Source of the DNA: Mycobacterium sp. Root265
GTDB taxonomy: Bacteria > Actinomycetota > Actinomycetes > Mycobacteriales > Mycobacteriaceae
NCBI RefSeq assembly: GCF_001428895.1
Contig: NZ_LMJA01000031.1
Coordinates: forward strand, 315,975 to 379,974
Length of the DNA: 64,000 bases
Direction of reading: 5' to 3'
Of the stretch, positions 1-8,339 are shown piece by piece. The notes beneath the pieces are model-generated. The model was not told the origin of the DNA. It searched no databases and saw nothing but the letters and a program-made list of their open reading frames with translations. The position numbers were made by a program, and so were the translations under genes. How positions within the stretch are numbered: the stretch's first letter is position 1; each line of letters starts with the position of its first letter.

Positions 1-978
1 GCGGGCGCTGAGCTGCACCGGGGATTCCAGCCGCAGGATCTCCTCGACGGCCGTCGGCCACAGTTCGGGACGTTCGGCGAGCGTCTGCAGGTGCTCGGGG
101 TGTTCCAGCAGCAGCCGGATCCCGCTACCCAGCAGGTTGACCGTGGTCTCGAAGCCGGCAGCGAGCACCAGCCCGGCGGTGGCCACCAGCTCGCGCTGCG
201 TCAGCGGCCCTTCCTCGGAGGCCTCCGAAGCGCGGATGATCTGGCTCATCAGGTCATCACCGGGATTGCGCCGCAGCTCCTCCAGATGCGCGGACAGCCA
301 GTCGTTGAAGCCCTGCACGGCCCCGCTGACCACCTTGTACTGCGGCCAGGTCAGTCCGATGTCCAGGCTTGCGGCGCCGTGCTCGCCGAATTCCAGGATG
401 TGCGGACGGGCGTCTTCGGGTACCCCGAGGATGTCGCCGATGACGGTGACGGGCAGTTGCCCGCAGTAGCGCGCCACAATGTCGACGGTGCCGCCCTCGT
501 CGGCGAGGTCGTCGAGCAGCCGGTTGGCGGTGTCCTGCACCCTGTCCCGCAGCGCGGCGACGGCCCGGGTGGTGAACACCGAGGACACCAGCTTGCGGTA
601 GCGGGTGTGATCCGGCGCCTCCACCGACAGCATGGACGGCGGCTGCAAGGGGTGCAGCACATCGGGTTTGGTGCGGTCGATGACCCACTGCAACGGTTTG
701 GGCAGATTGGATCCGAGCGCGATGACGCGGAAGTCCTCGGAGCGCAGCACGTCGCTGCAGATCTTGTGGTCGACGCTCATGTAGACGACGCGGGCCTTCA
801 CGATGGGGCCTTGGGCGCGCAGTTCCTCGGTGAACGCGACCGGGTCCGCCCGCACCGAGAGGTCGGCGATCAACCGGCCCTGCGGATCGCCGCGGCGGGC
901 GAACACCTTGGATATCCCGCGGATGACGCCGTGCATCGCCAGCCAGTGCAGACGTTGTTGAATCGGGCCTTGCTTCAT
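1..978 (-). CDS. Cytochrome P450, 3' end cut by the window edge
   Basis: This is the first 326 residues of a cytochrome P450 monooxygenase; the C-terminal part with the haem-binding cysteine lies outside the window. Visible motifs are the I-helix AGFETT and the K-helix ExxR in EEILRLESP close to the cut end. The ATG at 978 is preceded by a GGGGAT ribosome-binding stretch. It is divergent from the TetR gene at 1078, and two copies of an 18-bp palindrome lie between them, so that TetR probably controls it. Substrate unknown. The family call is sure; the subfamily is not. Confidence 0.9.
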   Translation of the reverse strand, partial: MKQGPIQQRLHWLAMHGVIRGISKVFARRGDPQGRLIADLSVRADPVAFTEELRAQGPIVKARVVYMSVDHKICSDVLRSEDFRVIALGSNLPKPLQWVIDRTKPDVLHPLQPPSMLSVEAPDHTRYRKLVSSVFTTRAVAALRDRVQDTANRLLDDLADEGGTVDIVARYCGQLPVTVIGDILGVPEDARPHILEFGEHGAASLDIGLTWPQYKVVSGAVQGFNDWLSAHLEELRRNPGDDLMSQIIRASEASEEGPLTQRELVATAGLVLAAGFETTVNLLGSGIRLLLEHPEHLQTLAERPELWPTAVEEILRLESPVQLSAR

Positions 979-1025
979 GACATCCCCTTTGATTCCCGGG
1001 TCGCTTCGCTCCTGCCCGCCGGGAA

Positions 1026-1043
1026 ACCGAATCGTGGTTCGGT
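1026..1043. promoter_or_regulatory. Operator copy 1 (TetR/P450 divergent promoter)
   Basis: ACCGAATCGTGGTTCGGT, an inverted repeat with ACCGAA/TTCGGT arms. It shares its arms with the perfect copy 34 bp downstream. It lies in the 99-bp gap between the divergent P450 (start 978) and TetR (start 1078) genes. Inferred binding site of the adjacent TetR. Confidence 0.7.
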
Positions 1044-1059
1044 ACTGTGATGGCAGCCT

Positions 1060-1077
1060 ACCGAATTACAATTCGGT
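1060..1077. promoter_or_regulatory. Operator copy 2, abutting the TetR start codon
   Basis: ACCGAATTACAATTCGGT, with perfect 8-bp arms and a 2-bp centre. It ends at the base before the TetR ATG. A site here would block the TetR gene's own transcription or translation start, as expected for autoregulation. Confidence 0.75.
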
Positions 1078-1695
1078 ATGGCAAGGACTCGGATCCCGGC
1101 GGCACAGCGGCGTGCCCGCATCCTCGATGCGGCCGTCGAAGCCTTCGCCGAGCACGGATTCGCCGAGGCCAAGATGCAGGACATCGCCAAGCTCGCCGGC
1201 GTGGTGCCCTCGGTGCTCTACGACCATTTCGGTTCCAAGCGCGAGCTGCACATCGCGGTGCTGGAGCTGCACGCCGAGCAACTGCGGGAGCGTTCGCTGC
1301 GCCGGGTCGAAGGCGCCAGCGCCGAGGAACTGGTGCGCGCGAGCATCGCGAACTACTTCGCGTTCGTCGAGGCCGATCCGTTCATGTGGCGCTTCCTGCA
1401 CCGCGATCCCCCGGCCGACCCACAGACCGCGGCGGTGGTCCAGGAGATCGCCGACCGCGGCACCGCGGCCATCGCCGACCTGATCCGGTTCGGCGCCGGT
1501 GACACCACCTCGGTGCGGGGCATCAGCCTCGACGATTCGGCGTGGATCCTGGCGCGCGCCACCCAGTCGGCCTGCCACGGGGTGGCCACCTGGTGGTACG
1601 AGAACCGCGAGGTGCCCCGTGAACGGGTCGTCGAGCTGGTGTCCATGCTGCTGTGGCAGGGCTTCGACGGGATGCTCAAACAGGCATCGCGTTAG
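1078..1695 (+). CDS. TetR/AcrR-family transcriptional regulator
   Basis: A 205-aa regulator with the usual TetR layout. The N-terminal helix-turn-helix is at about residues 31-54 (KMQDIAKLAGVVPSVLYDHF), followed by a helical ligand/dimerisation domain. It is divergent from the P450 gene, and two matched palindromes occupy the shared promoter, one touching its ATG. This suggests autoregulation and control of the P450. Its 3' end overlaps the SDR gene on the other strand by 4 bp (tail to tail). The ligand cannot be read from sequence. Confidence 0.92.
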   Translation: MARTRIPAAQRRARILDAAVEAFAEHGFAEAKMQDIAKLAGVVPSVLYDHFGSKRELHIAVLELHAEQLRERSLRRVEGASAEELVRASIANYFAFVEADPFMWRFLHRDPPADPQTAAVVQEIADRGTAAIADLIRFGAGDTTSVRGISLDDSAWILARATQSACHGVATWWYENREVPRERVVELVSMLLWQGFDGMLKQASR

Positions 1696-2393
1696 GTGTT
1701 GCGGCCGCCGTTGACGCCGAGGATCTGGCCGGTGATGTAGCCGGCTTCCTCCGAGATCAGGAACGAGCATGCCGCGGCGATGTCCTCGGGCCTGCCCATC
1801 CGCCGCACCGGCGTGGCGGCGATGGTGTCGTTGATATCGCCCAGCAGTCCCCGGCTTTCGGCGCCGCGCAGCATCGGGGTGTCGATGAAGCCCGGCGGCA
1901 CCGCATTGACGGTGATGCCGAACTGGCCGTATTCCAGGGCCAGCGATTTGGTCAGGCCGTTGACCGCCGACTTGGCCGACACGTAGTGGCTCATGAACGG
2001 CACACCGGAATGCGTGCTGGAGGAGGAGATGTTCACGATCCGCCCCCAGCCGGCGTCGATCATGTCGGGCAGGACGGCCTGCACCGTGTGGAAGACGCCA
2101 TGCAGGTTCACGTTGATCACCCGCTGCCACTCCTCGAAGGTGATGTCGGTGAACTGCTTGAAGCCGTCCAGGCCTGCCGAATTCACCAGAATCGCCACGG
2201 GGCCCAGCTTTTCGCGGATCTGGTCCAGTGCGGCGTCGACCTGGGCGCGGTCGGTCACGTCGGCCGTGAAGGAGAAGTCCTCGCCGGAAGCGTTCAGATC
2301 GAGGGTGGCGACGTTGTAGCCGTCGGCCGCCAGGCGTTGCGCGATGGCCCGCCCGATACCGGATCCGCCGCCCGTGACCACTGCTGTCTTCAT
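1692..2393 (-). CDS. Short-chain dehydrogenase/reductase (SDR)
   Basis: A 233-aa classical SDR: cofactor motif TGGGSGIG at residues 7-14, NSAG at 71-74, catalytic serine in NISSSS near 122-126 and YxxxK at Y137/K141. It should oxidise or reduce an alcohol/ketone with NAD(P). The start ATG overlaps the stop of the upstream TetR gene (ATGA), so the two form an operon with the regulator first. The tandem operator at 2998-3040 would then control both. The substrate is not predictable. Confidence 0.92.
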   Translation of the reverse strand: MKTAVVTGGGSGIGRAIAQRLAADGYNVATLDLNASGEDFSFTADVTDRAQVDAALDQIREKLGPVAILVNSAGLDGFKQFTDITFEEWQRVINVNLHGVFHTVQAVLPDMIDAGWGRIVNISSSSTHSGVPFMSHYVSAKSAVNGLTKSLALEYGQFGITVNAVPPGFIDTPMLRGAESRGLLGDINDTIAATPVRRMGRPEDIAAACSFLISEEAGYITGQILGVNGGRNT

Positions 2394-2977
2394 CTGGTTC
2401 CCTTCGTGGAATCGGTTGCGGGCGAACGCCGCGGGGCACGCAGGCCCAGCGTCCGTCGCCCGGTCTCGACCAGATGGCCGAGCAGGTCGTCGTCGTCGAT
2501 GCTGATCCAGGCGGGCCCGACGGCGCCGGCGATGCCGCCGACCACGACGGCCGCCTTCACCAGTCCGCCGGGGCCGGGTTCGACGTCGGCGAGCAGGCTC
2601 ATCTGTCGTTCGATGAGTTCGGCCCAGCCGGGTTGGGTGCTGAGTTGGCGGATGACGCTGGGGTCACCGCCGAGCACGGAGACCAGCGCGCGATGTCGGA
2701 CCGCCATCTCGGCGTAGCCGCAGAGCACGGCGTCCGCCCGGGCCGACACGCTGCGCAGTCCCTCGGCGGCGTCGACGACGGTCTCCAGCTGCCGGAAGAT
2801 CGGCTCGACGACTCCGGTGAGCAGCTGCTCGCGGGAGCGGAAGTGGTAGTAGATCGCGGCCTTGGTGAGGCCGAGTTCATCGGCAATCATCTGCAGCGAG
2901 GTGCCGGCGAAGCTGTGCTGCTGAAAGAGTTCGATTGCGGCGTCGATGAGCCGCGCGCGGGTGCCCGCTGCGTCCAT
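2390..2977 (-). CDS. TetR/AcrR-family transcriptional regulator
   Basis: A 195-aa TetR protein with the HTH at roughly residues 25-48 (SLQMIADELGLTKAAIYYHF). It is the first gene of a two-gene operon with the SDR at 1692, which it overlaps by 4 bp. Just upstream of its start, two directly repeated copies of an imperfect palindrome centred on CGATCG look like its own operator. A local switch for the SDR is the simplest reading. The ligand is unknown. Confidence 0.92.
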   Translation of the reverse strand: MDAAGTRARLIDAAIELFQQHSFAGTSLQMIADELGLTKAAIYYHFRSREQLLTGVVEPIFRQLETVVDAAEGLRSVSARADAVLCGYAEMAVRHRALVSVLGGDPSVIRQLSTQPGWAELIERQMSLLADVEPGPGGLVKAAVVVGGIAGAVGPAWISIDDDDLLGHLVETGRRTLGLRAPRRSPATDSTKGTR

Positions 2978-2997
2978 GGCCCACTCCCCACTCCCGG

Positions 2998-3040
2998 TCT
3001 ACTTGCCGATCGTAAAGTAATCTACTTGCCGATCGTAAAG
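2998..3040. promoter_or_regulatory. Tandem operator upstream of the TetR-SDR operon
   Basis: A 20-bp direct repeat occurs twice, at 2998-3017 and 3021-3040 (23-bp period). Each copy contains ACTTGCCGATCGTAAAG, an imperfect inverted repeat around CGATCG (ACTT..CGATCG..AAG). The repeats start 21 bp upstream of the TetR start at 2977. The period is close to two helical turns, so two dimers would sit on nearly the same face. Confidence 0.7.
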
Positions 3041-3098
3041 CGGGGCAGGTCAAAAATCGGGCCGCGCCCGAAGACGCGGCCCGACCTGTGGCGAAATG

Positions 3099-4715
3099 TC
3101 AGTTGCAGAAGATCAGGAAGCAGTTGCCGCCCTGGCCGCCGCCACCCTGACCCCCAGGGCCGCCGCCACGGCCACCGGAATCGCCGCGGCCGTAGTCACT
3201 GCGTGAACCGGAGTCACCACGAGAACCCTCGGAATTGCCTCCGCCCGAACCGTTTCCACCGTTACCGCCGGTCGGCCAGGGCCACTGCGGTTGCTGCGGT
3301 TTGGGCTGCTGCGGCTGCGGCTGTGGAGGCTGCGGCTGCTGCGGGTAATTCGGGTAATCGTCGTCGTCATAGTCCGGATAGTCGGGCCGCTGCGGCTGCT
3401 GCGGCTTCTGCTCCCACGGCGGACGCCAGACCGGCCACTGCGGGCGCGGCAGCACGATCACCGGCGGCGGCAGCACCACCGGCGGTGTCCACACCGGCGG
3501 GACCACGGGCGGCGCGACCGGGGCCGGAGCCGGCGGCGGGGCCGCCGGAGCCGGGGCAGGTGCCTGCGGCGCGGGAGCCCGTTCGACGTACACCTGGCGC
3601 GGCGCCTGCTGCGGGGCCTGCTGCACGACGGGGATGGGCGCCTTGATGGTCTCGGCCGCCGCCGGAGGCGGAGCCGGGGCGGGCTGCACGGGACGGGCCT
3701 CGGGCACCGCGGCGGGCGGGGGTGCCTGCACGCTCGGTGCCACCGCAGCGCGCGCCGGGGCGGGCCGCTCATCGGCGGTCGGGCGGATGCTCACGGCCAA
3801 CGAGACCGCCAGTGCGACGACGCCGATCACGAAGATCGACGCCATGCTGCCGACCAGGAGGAAGGGTTTGTGCCCCTCGGGCGCGGGTTCCACGTCCAGG
3901 CCGGCGATATCGTCGGGGACGTCGACGTAGTTCGGGACCGAGGCCGGGGCCAGCTGGGTGTCGGCTGCGGCGAGCACCGAACCCGCGGTGGGACCGTCGG
4001 GGTCCAGCGAGTAGGCCAGCCCGACGGTGGACGCCTCGAAGGCGGGCGCGCTGGCCGAGGCCAGGGCCGCGCCGCGTGCCAGCGCCAGTCCGGATTCCTC
4101 CGGCGCGCTGACCGGGATGTCGACGAGATCGCTCAGGTGCGCTTTGACCGAGGCCACGTCGACACCGGAGCCGACGATGAACATGCCCTCCGGGGCGGTG
4201 TCCTGCCCGGCCACCGCGGCGGCCATATCGGCGAGCACGGCCATCGCGTCGGTGCTGTGCAGGCTGCGGCTGAGCACCTTGACCACCGAGCCGTCGTCAC
4301 CGCGCACCACCGACAAGGTGGCGGTGTCGCGGTTGAGGAACAGCAGGGCCGTGGAGCTGTAGCCGACCGCGCGCCCGGCCGCCTGCGCCAGTGCGCCGGC
4401 GGCGTGCAGTTCGGACACCAGCATCACGTCGGTGATGCCGTGCGCGTCGAGCGCCTCGCGCAGCGCGGAGGCGTCGGTGTGATCGGTCCAGGTGACGCCG
4501 ATCGACTTCAGATGGTGTCCGCCGGCCTGCGCGCTCTCCTGGGTTCCGAGCACCGCCTGGACGACCTGATCGGCCGCGTTGAGCGTTGCTGAGTCACCCG
4601 ATGCCGATACCTCGAAGACATCGTGGTCGACGGTCGCGCCGTCGCCCTTCTCGCCTTCGACCAGCACCATGCGCACCGTGGTAGGTGTCATCGACACACC
4701 TAATACGATGTCCAC
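3099..4715 (-). CDS. DUF7159-type membrane protein with long proline-rich tail
   Basis: A 538-aa protein of a mycobacteria-typical type. The N-terminal ~270 residues begin MDIVLGVSMTPTTVRMVLVEG, an actin/Hsp70-ATPase-like first strand and loop. A single transmembrane segment follows at about residues 281-308. The C-terminal part is low complexity: alternating Pro/Ala, then PQQPQ-type repeats with YDDDDY acids, then Gly/Ser/Asp-rich sequence ending NCFLIFCN. The topology suggests a cytosolic head and an extracytoplasmic tail. Function unknown; a cell-envelope role is only a guess. No partner genes are adjacent. Confidence 0.85.
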   Translation of the reverse strand: MDIVLGVSMTPTTVRMVLVEGEKGDGATVDHDVFEVSASGDSATLNAADQVVQAVLGTQESAQAGGHHLKSIGVTWTDHTDASALREALDAHGITDVMLVSELHAAGALAQAAGRAVGYSSTALLFLNRDTATLSVVRGDDGSVVKVLSRSLHSTDAMAVLADMAAAVAGQDTAPEGMFIVGSGVDVASVKAHLSDLVDIPVSAPEESGLALARGAALASASAPAFEASTVGLAYSLDPDGPTAGSVLAAADTQLAPASVPNYVDVPDDIAGLDVEPAPEGHKPFLLVGSMASIFVIGVVALAVSLAVSIRPTADERPAPARAAVAPSVQAPPPAAVPEARPVQPAPAPPPAAAETIKAPIPVVQQAPQQAPRQVYVERAPAPQAPAPAPAAPPPAPAPVAPPVVPPVWTPPVVLPPPVIVLPRPQWPVWRPPWEQKPQQPQRPDYPDYDDDDYPNYPQQPQPPQPQPQQPKPQQPQWPWPTGGNGGNGSGGGNSEGSRGDSGSRSDYGRGDSGGRGGGPGGQGGGGQGGNCFLIFCN

Positions 4716-4865
4716 TTTACCCCTCCAAAGTGTTTGCTACGTAGCTCATTTCGTCGACGCCGAGCACTCGACACAAACCGGCAACTAGATAGTTCATCGC
4801 CGTGAGCAGCGCCTCCGTTACACATGGCGGCGTTAGCTAGAGCACGAAATAAACCCTACTCGGGT

Positions 4866-5435
4866 TCAGGGTTTGACGAAGTTCAGATAGGACTTCGACG
4901 GGGTCGGCCCGCGCTGCCCCTGGTACTTGGATCCGGCCGCCGAGGAGCCGTAGGGATGCTCGGCCGGGCTGGTCAGCCGCAGCAGGCACAGCTGCCCGAT
5001 CTTCATGCCCGGCCACAGCGTGATCGGGAGGTTGGCGACGTTGGACAGCTCCAGGGTGATGTGCCCGGAGAACCCCGGGTCGATGAATCCCGCCGTCGAG
5101 TGCGTCAGCAGCCCGAGCCGTCCCAGCGAGGACTTGCCCTCCAGCCGGCCGGCCAGATCGTCGGGCAGCGCGCACCGCTCCAGCGTCGACCCGAGTACGA
5201 ACTCACCGGGGTGCAGCACGAACGGCTCACCCTCCTTGGGCTCGACCAGGGTGGTCAGATCGTCCTGGCGCAGCGCCGGGTCGATGTGGGTGTAGCGGGT
5301 GTTGTTGAACACCCGAAACAGACTGTCCAGGCGCACGTCGATGCTCGACGGTTGGATGAGGGAGTCATCGTGCGGGTCCAGCGCCAGCCGGCCCGCGGCG
5401 ATCTCGGCGCGGATATCGCGATCGGAGAGCAGCAC
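4866..5435 (-). CDS. dcd: dCTP deaminase, probably bifunctional (dCTP to dUMP)
   Basis: This 189-aa enzyme matches the mycobacterial Dcd/Dut type, which converts dCTP to dUMP by deamination and diphosphatase action. Visible motifs are QPSSIDVRL at 28-36, [13 protein letters not shown] at 97-109, [12 protein letters not shown] at 111-122 and the C-terminal [13 protein letters not shown] loop at 168-180, which closes on the nucleotide. The length is typical of the family. It is a core housekeeping gene and marks this side of the tRNA-Gly as normal chromosome. The 150 bp between it and the DUF7159 gene hold nothing I can identify. Confidence 0.96.
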   Translation of the reverse strand: MLLSDRDIRAEIAAGRLALDPHDDSLIQPSSIDVRLDSLFRVFNNTRYTHIDPALRQDDLTTLVEPKEGEPFVLHPGEFVLGSTLERCALPDDLAGRLEGKSSLGRLGLLTHSTAGFIDPGFSGHITLELSNVANLPITLWPGMKIGQLCLLRLTSPAEHPYGSSAAGSKYQGQRGPTPSKSYLNFVKP

Positions 5436-5458
5436 GCGACGAGCGTAACCGCCTCAGG

Positions 5459-5893
5459 TCATGGGCATGCCGGTGGCGCGTCCACGCGCACGGGCGCATC
5501 GGCGGGCAGCGTGTAGGTGACGACGGCGTTGGCGTCGTGCGGGCTGTCGTTGCGCACGATGTGCGGCACACCCGCCGGAATGAAGATGGCCTGGCCGGCG
5601 AGATAGGGCGTCGGCGCGCACTGCTGGGCGGCCTGAATGGACACCGTGCCACCGGTGATGACGGTGTGTTCCGGGCCCGGGTGGGTGTGCCAGCCGCTGC
5701 TCGACGGCGGGTGCAGCAGCAGTTCCTGGACATAGAGCGTGGTCGGGCCGGTGGTGTCGATCTGCACCGGCTCGGAGCTGGTGCCGCTGGCCAGGTCGGT
5801 GCGTTCGACGTCGCCCTCGGCGGGTGTGGCTGTTGCGCTCGGTGCGGTGATGACGGCCAGCGCGGCTGCAGTGGTGGCGGCGAGACGTTTCAT
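5459..5893 (-). CDS. Secreted cupin-domain protein
   Basis: A 144-aa protein with an N-terminal signal peptide (KR followed by an Ala-rich core, cleavage likely after about residue 24). A single small cupin barrel follows. Metal-ligand candidates follow the cupin pattern: H69, H71 and E75 in GWHTHPGPEHT, and H111 in PAGVPHIVRND. The ligand or substrate is not known. It sits between dcd and the tRNA, 23 bp from dcd on the same strand. A mature protein with two cysteines suggests an exported fold. Confidence 0.85.
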   Translation of the reverse strand: MKRLAATTAAALAVITAPSATATPAEGDVERTDLASGTSSEPVQIDTTGPTTLYVQELLLHPPSSSGWHTHPGPEHTVITGGTVSIQAAQQCAPTPYLAGQAIFIPAGVPHIVRNDSPHDANAVVTYTLPADAPVRVDAPPACP

Positions 5894-5950
5894 GGATCCC
5901 CCAACTCACGAACTGGCGCGAACTGGGTGCTAGCCTTCCTGATCGAGCAT

Positions 5951-6024
5951 GCCGATGTAGTTCAATGGCAGAACATCAGCTTCCCAAGCTGAATACGCGG
6001 GTTCGATTCCCGTCATCGGCTCCA
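5951..6024 (+). tRNA. tRNA-Gly (anticodon CCC)
   Basis: A complete cloverleaf. The acceptor GCCGATG pairs with CATCGGC at 6014-6020. The D arm is GTTC/GAAC, the anticodon stem TCAGC/GCTGA with loop TTCCCAA (anticodon CCC, reads GGG), and the T arm CGGG-TTCGATT-CCCG. CCA is encoded (6022-6024). It lies at the boundary between core genes and the integrated element, and its 3' end is the likely attachment site. Confidence 0.97.
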
Positions 6025-6191
6025 GGTTTACCAGCATGAATGGTGTTCGAAGCGTTCGAACACCACTGCTCGGTGTCACACGATGTCACAACTGCGCCTC
6101 AACTGGCTGCCTCCCGCTTGCACGCCACTAAGCGATCAGGTTGCAGCCAGACACCTATTGCGGCCCTCTGGTCGCCGCCCCAGTCCGCTCC

Positions 6192-8000
6192 TCACTCGGG
6201 TGCCGCTTCCGAGGAAGGCTTGCCCTCCACGTCGGCGCTCCTGCCGAGAAGGAAAAGGTGCGCGTCAAAATCGAGGGCGAGCTCCCCAGACTGCAACCGT
6301 TCTTCCCAGGCGATCAAGTTCACGTCACCAGGACATTCCTCGACCGCGTTTGCGGCAAGAACGATTGCCTCCTCGTGGCGCCCTGCAGCTTCCAATTGTT
6401 CCGCGGCTTCAAGCTGCAAGAGTGCATCGACCTTCGCAGGCAGCGGCAAATCTTTGCCTTTGCGCCTCGCAGCGTGGCGACTCGCGGCCATGGTCGCCCA
6501 CTCATCAGGGCTCCAAACAGGTAGTTCACGATTGGAGAGAACACCCACGGCGAAGGCGTGCGGTGTGGGGAGATCGAGGCACGATCCATATCGCTCGATA
6601 AATTTCTTCGCGCTACTGGTGTGGTCTTCCGGGCGCAGCCACTCATGCCAGAGAACGTGGATCGCCACCAAAGTGTCCCTAGCCTCCCCTTCTGACATCC
6701 CTGGCACCAATTGCTCGATTCGCTCGATGACGCCGGTCAGGTTAAAACGGTCGCCGTCCTCGTCCGATAGCCAGGCGATCAGGGCGTCGGCAGCGCCATT
6801 GAACCAACGGGGCGCGCTCTTGACGTTGAATCCCTCAGCTTGACCGATCCAGTACTGGGGTGCGAGCTGAGCTCGAATCAGTCCCGGCAACGCTTCCCGG
6901 TAGTCCCACGGTTCTGACCCAACCTTTTGAGCGTCGACAACGAATCGACGCACTACGTGCCGGACTAGCCTCCACAGCCCGGCGAGCGTGAGTATGCGCT
7001 CGAAGTTCGCCTCGAACGTCGTCTCAGCACCGTCGGTGAAGACCCACGCTTCACTGCCTAAATCTTGAAGAACATGGCTACGTCGTGAACGAATGTCGTA
7101 AGCGATAGCCAACATTCGTTCAAGTTCCGCCGCGCGGGGCGATTGCACACTCTTGACGGATTCAGCGCGATAATACGAGGGAGATACGCGAGCCAATGTG
7201 GACGATATGAAGCGGCGCCTAAGGCCCGCCCTGTCCGCTTCGAGGACCGCTGCGCGCACCCGCTCCACGACCGAACTGTCAACGTCCTTAAGTGCTCCAT
7301 CAATAATCTTGCGCTTAGCTGAGTCGTACCTATCCCATGTCGCTGGCGTAGTGAGACTGTCTTCACCTAGCGATTCGAGCGCTGCAACGATGTCAGTGTA
7401 GGCACCGGTAGGGTCGTCAATTGCTGTTCGCGTCGCATCGACTGTATTGCGAATAACTCGCATAACACGAGCGAAATTGTCGCGATCGAGTGCGATCAAG
7501 TCACCCATGAACACCTTTAATGAAACTAAATCGCCCTCCGCAACGATCTGCGAGGGTTCAAACAATCCGGGAAACAAGTTGGCTGCCGTGTGGCGGCGAT
7601 GGGACACGCCGTCAGATGTAATAAGGCGATTCGCCTGGTCGTGGCTTCGACAAAAAGTACGGTTCAGCATAAACGTCGTTACATACGTGATGTCGTCAAT
7701 TAGGTCATCGCCATTTGTCGCGAACAGGAACTCTGGAACACCGCCCCAAGAGGTCGCTTCGAGGCGGTCCGTTGCTTCGACCATAACCGTGGACACTTCT
7801 CCTCGTTCGGTCGACGCGGTGACTGTTCCGACGGGTAGCTCGACAGGCTCCTTGCTGGAAAGCTCCGCGTTGGTGTACACCGTCCGACGATGGAGACGTT
7901 CGTTGATTTCGACCCCAGTGCGGAAGAACCGCCCAGCAGCAATCTGCAGCATTAGCTGGCCGCGGAGCTCCAACGGGGTTTTGTCCTTTTTCTTTGCCAT
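6192..8000 (-). CDS. Hypothetical protein with HEPN-type RNase motif (candidate defence protein)
   Basis: A 602-aa protein I cannot assign to a named family. The most informative stretch is YDIRSRRSHVLQDLG at residues 301-315: R304-x4-H309 following Tyr-Asp-Ile, the pattern seen in ApeA-like HEPN ribonuclease domains. It lies between helical segments. The N-terminal ~150 residues look like a mixed alpha/beta domain, and the C-terminus is helical (LLQLEAAEQLEAAGRHEEAIVLAANA, TPR-like) then acidic. A GGTAGAG ribosome-binding site precedes the ATG at 8000. It is divergent from the HNH gene at 8340 across a 339-bp gap. Inference: an RNA-cutting effector of a phage-defence or abortive-infection locus. 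Confidence 0.6.
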   Translation of the reverse strand: MAKKKDKTPLELRGQLMLQIAAGRFFRTGVEINERLHRRTVYTNAELSSKEPVELPVGTVTASTERGEVSTVMVEATDRLEATSWGGVPEFLFATNGDDLIDDITYVTTFMLNRTFCRSHDQANRLITSDGVSHRRHTAANLFPGLFEPSQIVAEGDLVSLKVFMGDLIALDRDNFARVMRVIRNTVDATRTAIDDPTGAYTDIVAALESLGEDSLTTPATWDRYDSAKRKIIDGALKDVDSSVVERVRAAVLEADRAGLRRRFISSTLARVSPSYYRAESVKSVQSPRAAELERMLAIAYDIRSRRSHVLQDLGSEAWVFTDGAETTFEANFERILTLAGLWRLVRHVVRRFVVDAQKVGSEPWDYREALPGLIRAQLAPQYWIGQAEGFNVKSAPRWFNGAADALIAWLSDEDGDRFNLTGVIERIEQLVPGMSEGEARDTLVAIHVLWHEWLRPEDHTSSAKKFIERYGSCLDLPTPHAFAVGVLSNRELPVWSPDEWATMAASRHAARRKGKDLPLPAKVDALLQLEAAEQLEAAGRHEEAIVLAANAVEECPGDVNLIAWEERLQSGELALDFDAHLFLLGRSADVEGKPSSEAAPE

Positions 8001-8339
8001 ATCTCTACCTTCGGGTCCACCCGTCTCGGTTGCCCGCGACTTGCCGACTTGGATTCAATGAAAACTCCGTAAACCATTCCCTCAAGAGGCAACATCGCCG
8101 CCGACCTCCAATTGAGGCAGGTTGAGACGCCAGGCATTTCGCAAGACTTTCAAGAAGCCATGCGGACTACCCCGTGCGGGGTCGTGGTGGCAACCGAACC
8201 CGACTGGGCGAACCGTCGCCCTCACGCCCTCATGTGTCCCCGTAATGTGCGATGGTGCCTCGAACCTTGACGCCGCGGTTTCGGGATGAGCCCACGACGA
8301 TAAACGCGAGTAGTGGGGACAACTTAAGGACAGGTGCGC
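8001..8339. other. 339-bp divergent intergenic region
   Basis: Separates the HEPN-motif gene from the HNH gene. No convincing ORF. It contains a short hairpin ACCCC-GTGC-GGGGT at 8169-8182 and must hold both promoters. AAGGA at 8326-8330 serves the ATG at 8340. I see no repeat array or operator. Confidence 0.5.

Noticed and set aside
1-3040. Cluster palindrome upstream of the left-end P450 and TetR genes
   Set aside because: The operators there are different sequences, so these genes are not part of the regulon.
3291-4592. A 433-aa plus-strand open frame rich in Arg
   Set aside because: Antisense to the DUF7159 protein; Arg/Leu-rich low complexity is the mirror of the Pro-rich repeats.
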